Below are positions 5,250-5,671 of a DNA stretch of 5,671 bases, one piece after another. The notes beneath the pieces were generated by a model, which saw nothing but the letters and a program-made list of their open reading frames with translations, did not search any database and was not told the DNA's origin. The translations under genes were made by a program, and so were the position numbers. How positions within the stretch are numbered: position 1 is the stretch's first letter; each line of letters begins with the position of its first letter. This DNA is from an uncultured Clostridia bacterium (GTDB lineage Bacteria; Bacillota; Clostridia; Oscillospirales; Oscillospiraceae): positions 1 to 5,671 of the forward strand of contig CAMJHX010000091.1 in assembly GCA_946405655.1 (NCBI GenBank), read 5' to 3'.

Positions 5250-5671
5250 ATGAAGCATCTCTTTATCGTTAATCCCGTCGCCGGCGGCCGTTACCGCACG
5301 GACGACGTGACTGCAGCGGCGCAGGCCGTGCTCGGCCCTGCCGGGCTGGAATTTGAGGTTTACCGCACGAAGGCGCCGATGGACGCCGTGGAGAAGATCC
5401 GCGCGGAGGCGAAGATCTGCGACGATCTGCGCGTGTTCGCCTGCGGCGGCGACGGCACGCTCAACGAGTGCGTGAACGGCGCGGCGAAGCTCGAGAACGT
5501 GAGCGTGACGAGCTATCCCGGCGGCACGGGCAACGATTTCATCAAGGCGTTCGGCGAGGATCGCGAGCGGTTCTTCGATCTGGCGCAGCTGGTCTTCGGC
5601 GAGATCCGCAAGTTCGACCTGATCGAGACCTGCGGGCGCTACAGCATCAACATCTGCTCCGTCGGCGCGGA
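5250..5671 (+). CDS. Diacylglycerol/lipid kinase family protein (N-terminal part, 3'-truncated by window edge)
   Basis: The visible 140 codons are the ATP-binding half of the DAGK catalytic domain of the DgkB/YegS/BmrU family, whose members are usually about 300 residues. Such enzymes phosphorylate diacylglycerol or related lipids at the inner membrane face; in Firmicutes, DgkB recycles diacylglycerol released by lipoteichoic acid synthesis. Motifs in order are FIVNPVAGG (5-13), ACGGDGTLNE (64-73) with the nucleotide-binding GGDGT at 66-70, YPGGTGNDF (89-97), and the family's KFDLIE...YSINICSVGA stretch (121-140). No signal peptide or membrane segment is seen, as expected. It has its own promoter and is divergent from the SEDS operon, so it is not part of that transcript. 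The actual lipid substrate cannot be told, because the C-terminal domain is missing from the window. Confidence 0.92.
   Translation, partial: MKHLFIVNPVAGGRYRTDDVTAAAQAVLGPAGLEFEVYRTKAPMDAVEKIRAEAKICDDLRVFACGGDGTLNECVNGAAKLENVSVTSYPGGTGNDFIKAFGEDRERFFDLAQLVFGEIRKFDLIETCGRYSINICSVGA

Overview
The window looks like chromosomal DNA from a GC-rich member of the Clostridia, most likely Oscillospiraceae/Ruminococcaceae-like. The reasons are GC-rich codon use with AT-rich intergenic DNA, strong GGAGG-type ribosome binding sites, consensus sigma-A promoters, and a Gram-positive envelope gene set that includes an FHA-SEDS fusion and a VanZ-like protein. The taxon is inferred from style and gene content, not from a marker gene.

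Layout: four genes lie on the minus strand and read right to left. They are an FHA-domain SEDS glycosyltransferase of the FtsW/RodA/SpoVE family (5054-3336), a class B-like penicillin-binding transpeptidase (3339-2041), a VanZ-like membrane protein (2044-1583), and an ABC-F ATPase (1517 to beyond base 1, C-terminus missing). The first three are joined by 4-base start/stop overlaps (GTGA, then ATGA), so they are almost certainly one translationally coupled operon. The ABC-F gene follows after 65 bases that hold a long imperfect hairpin made of 7-bp repeats. A diacylglycerol/lipid kinase gene starts at 5250 on the plus strand and leaves the window on the right.

The 195-bp divergent intergenic region (5055-5249) carries two near-consensus sigma-A promoters. 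The leftward one is TTGTAA-17-TATAAT with an extended -10; the rightward one is TTGAAA-17-TATGAT. A perfect 14-bp palindrome sits in the kinase leader and overlaps its ribosome binding site.

Working model: the SEDS protein polymerises glycan strands from lipid II and the adjacent PBP cross-links them, while an N-terminal FHA domain may link the polymerase to Ser/Thr phosphorylation. This resembles the mycobacterial rodA-pbpA cluster, where FHA proteins are separate genes. The most notable points are the FHA-SEDS fusion with its atypical FHA phosphate-binding loop, the heptad-repeat palindrome that supplies the last codons and stop of the VanZ-like gene, and the palindrome over the lipid kinase RBS. 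No CRISPR, tRNA, rRNA, transposase or phage gene was seen.
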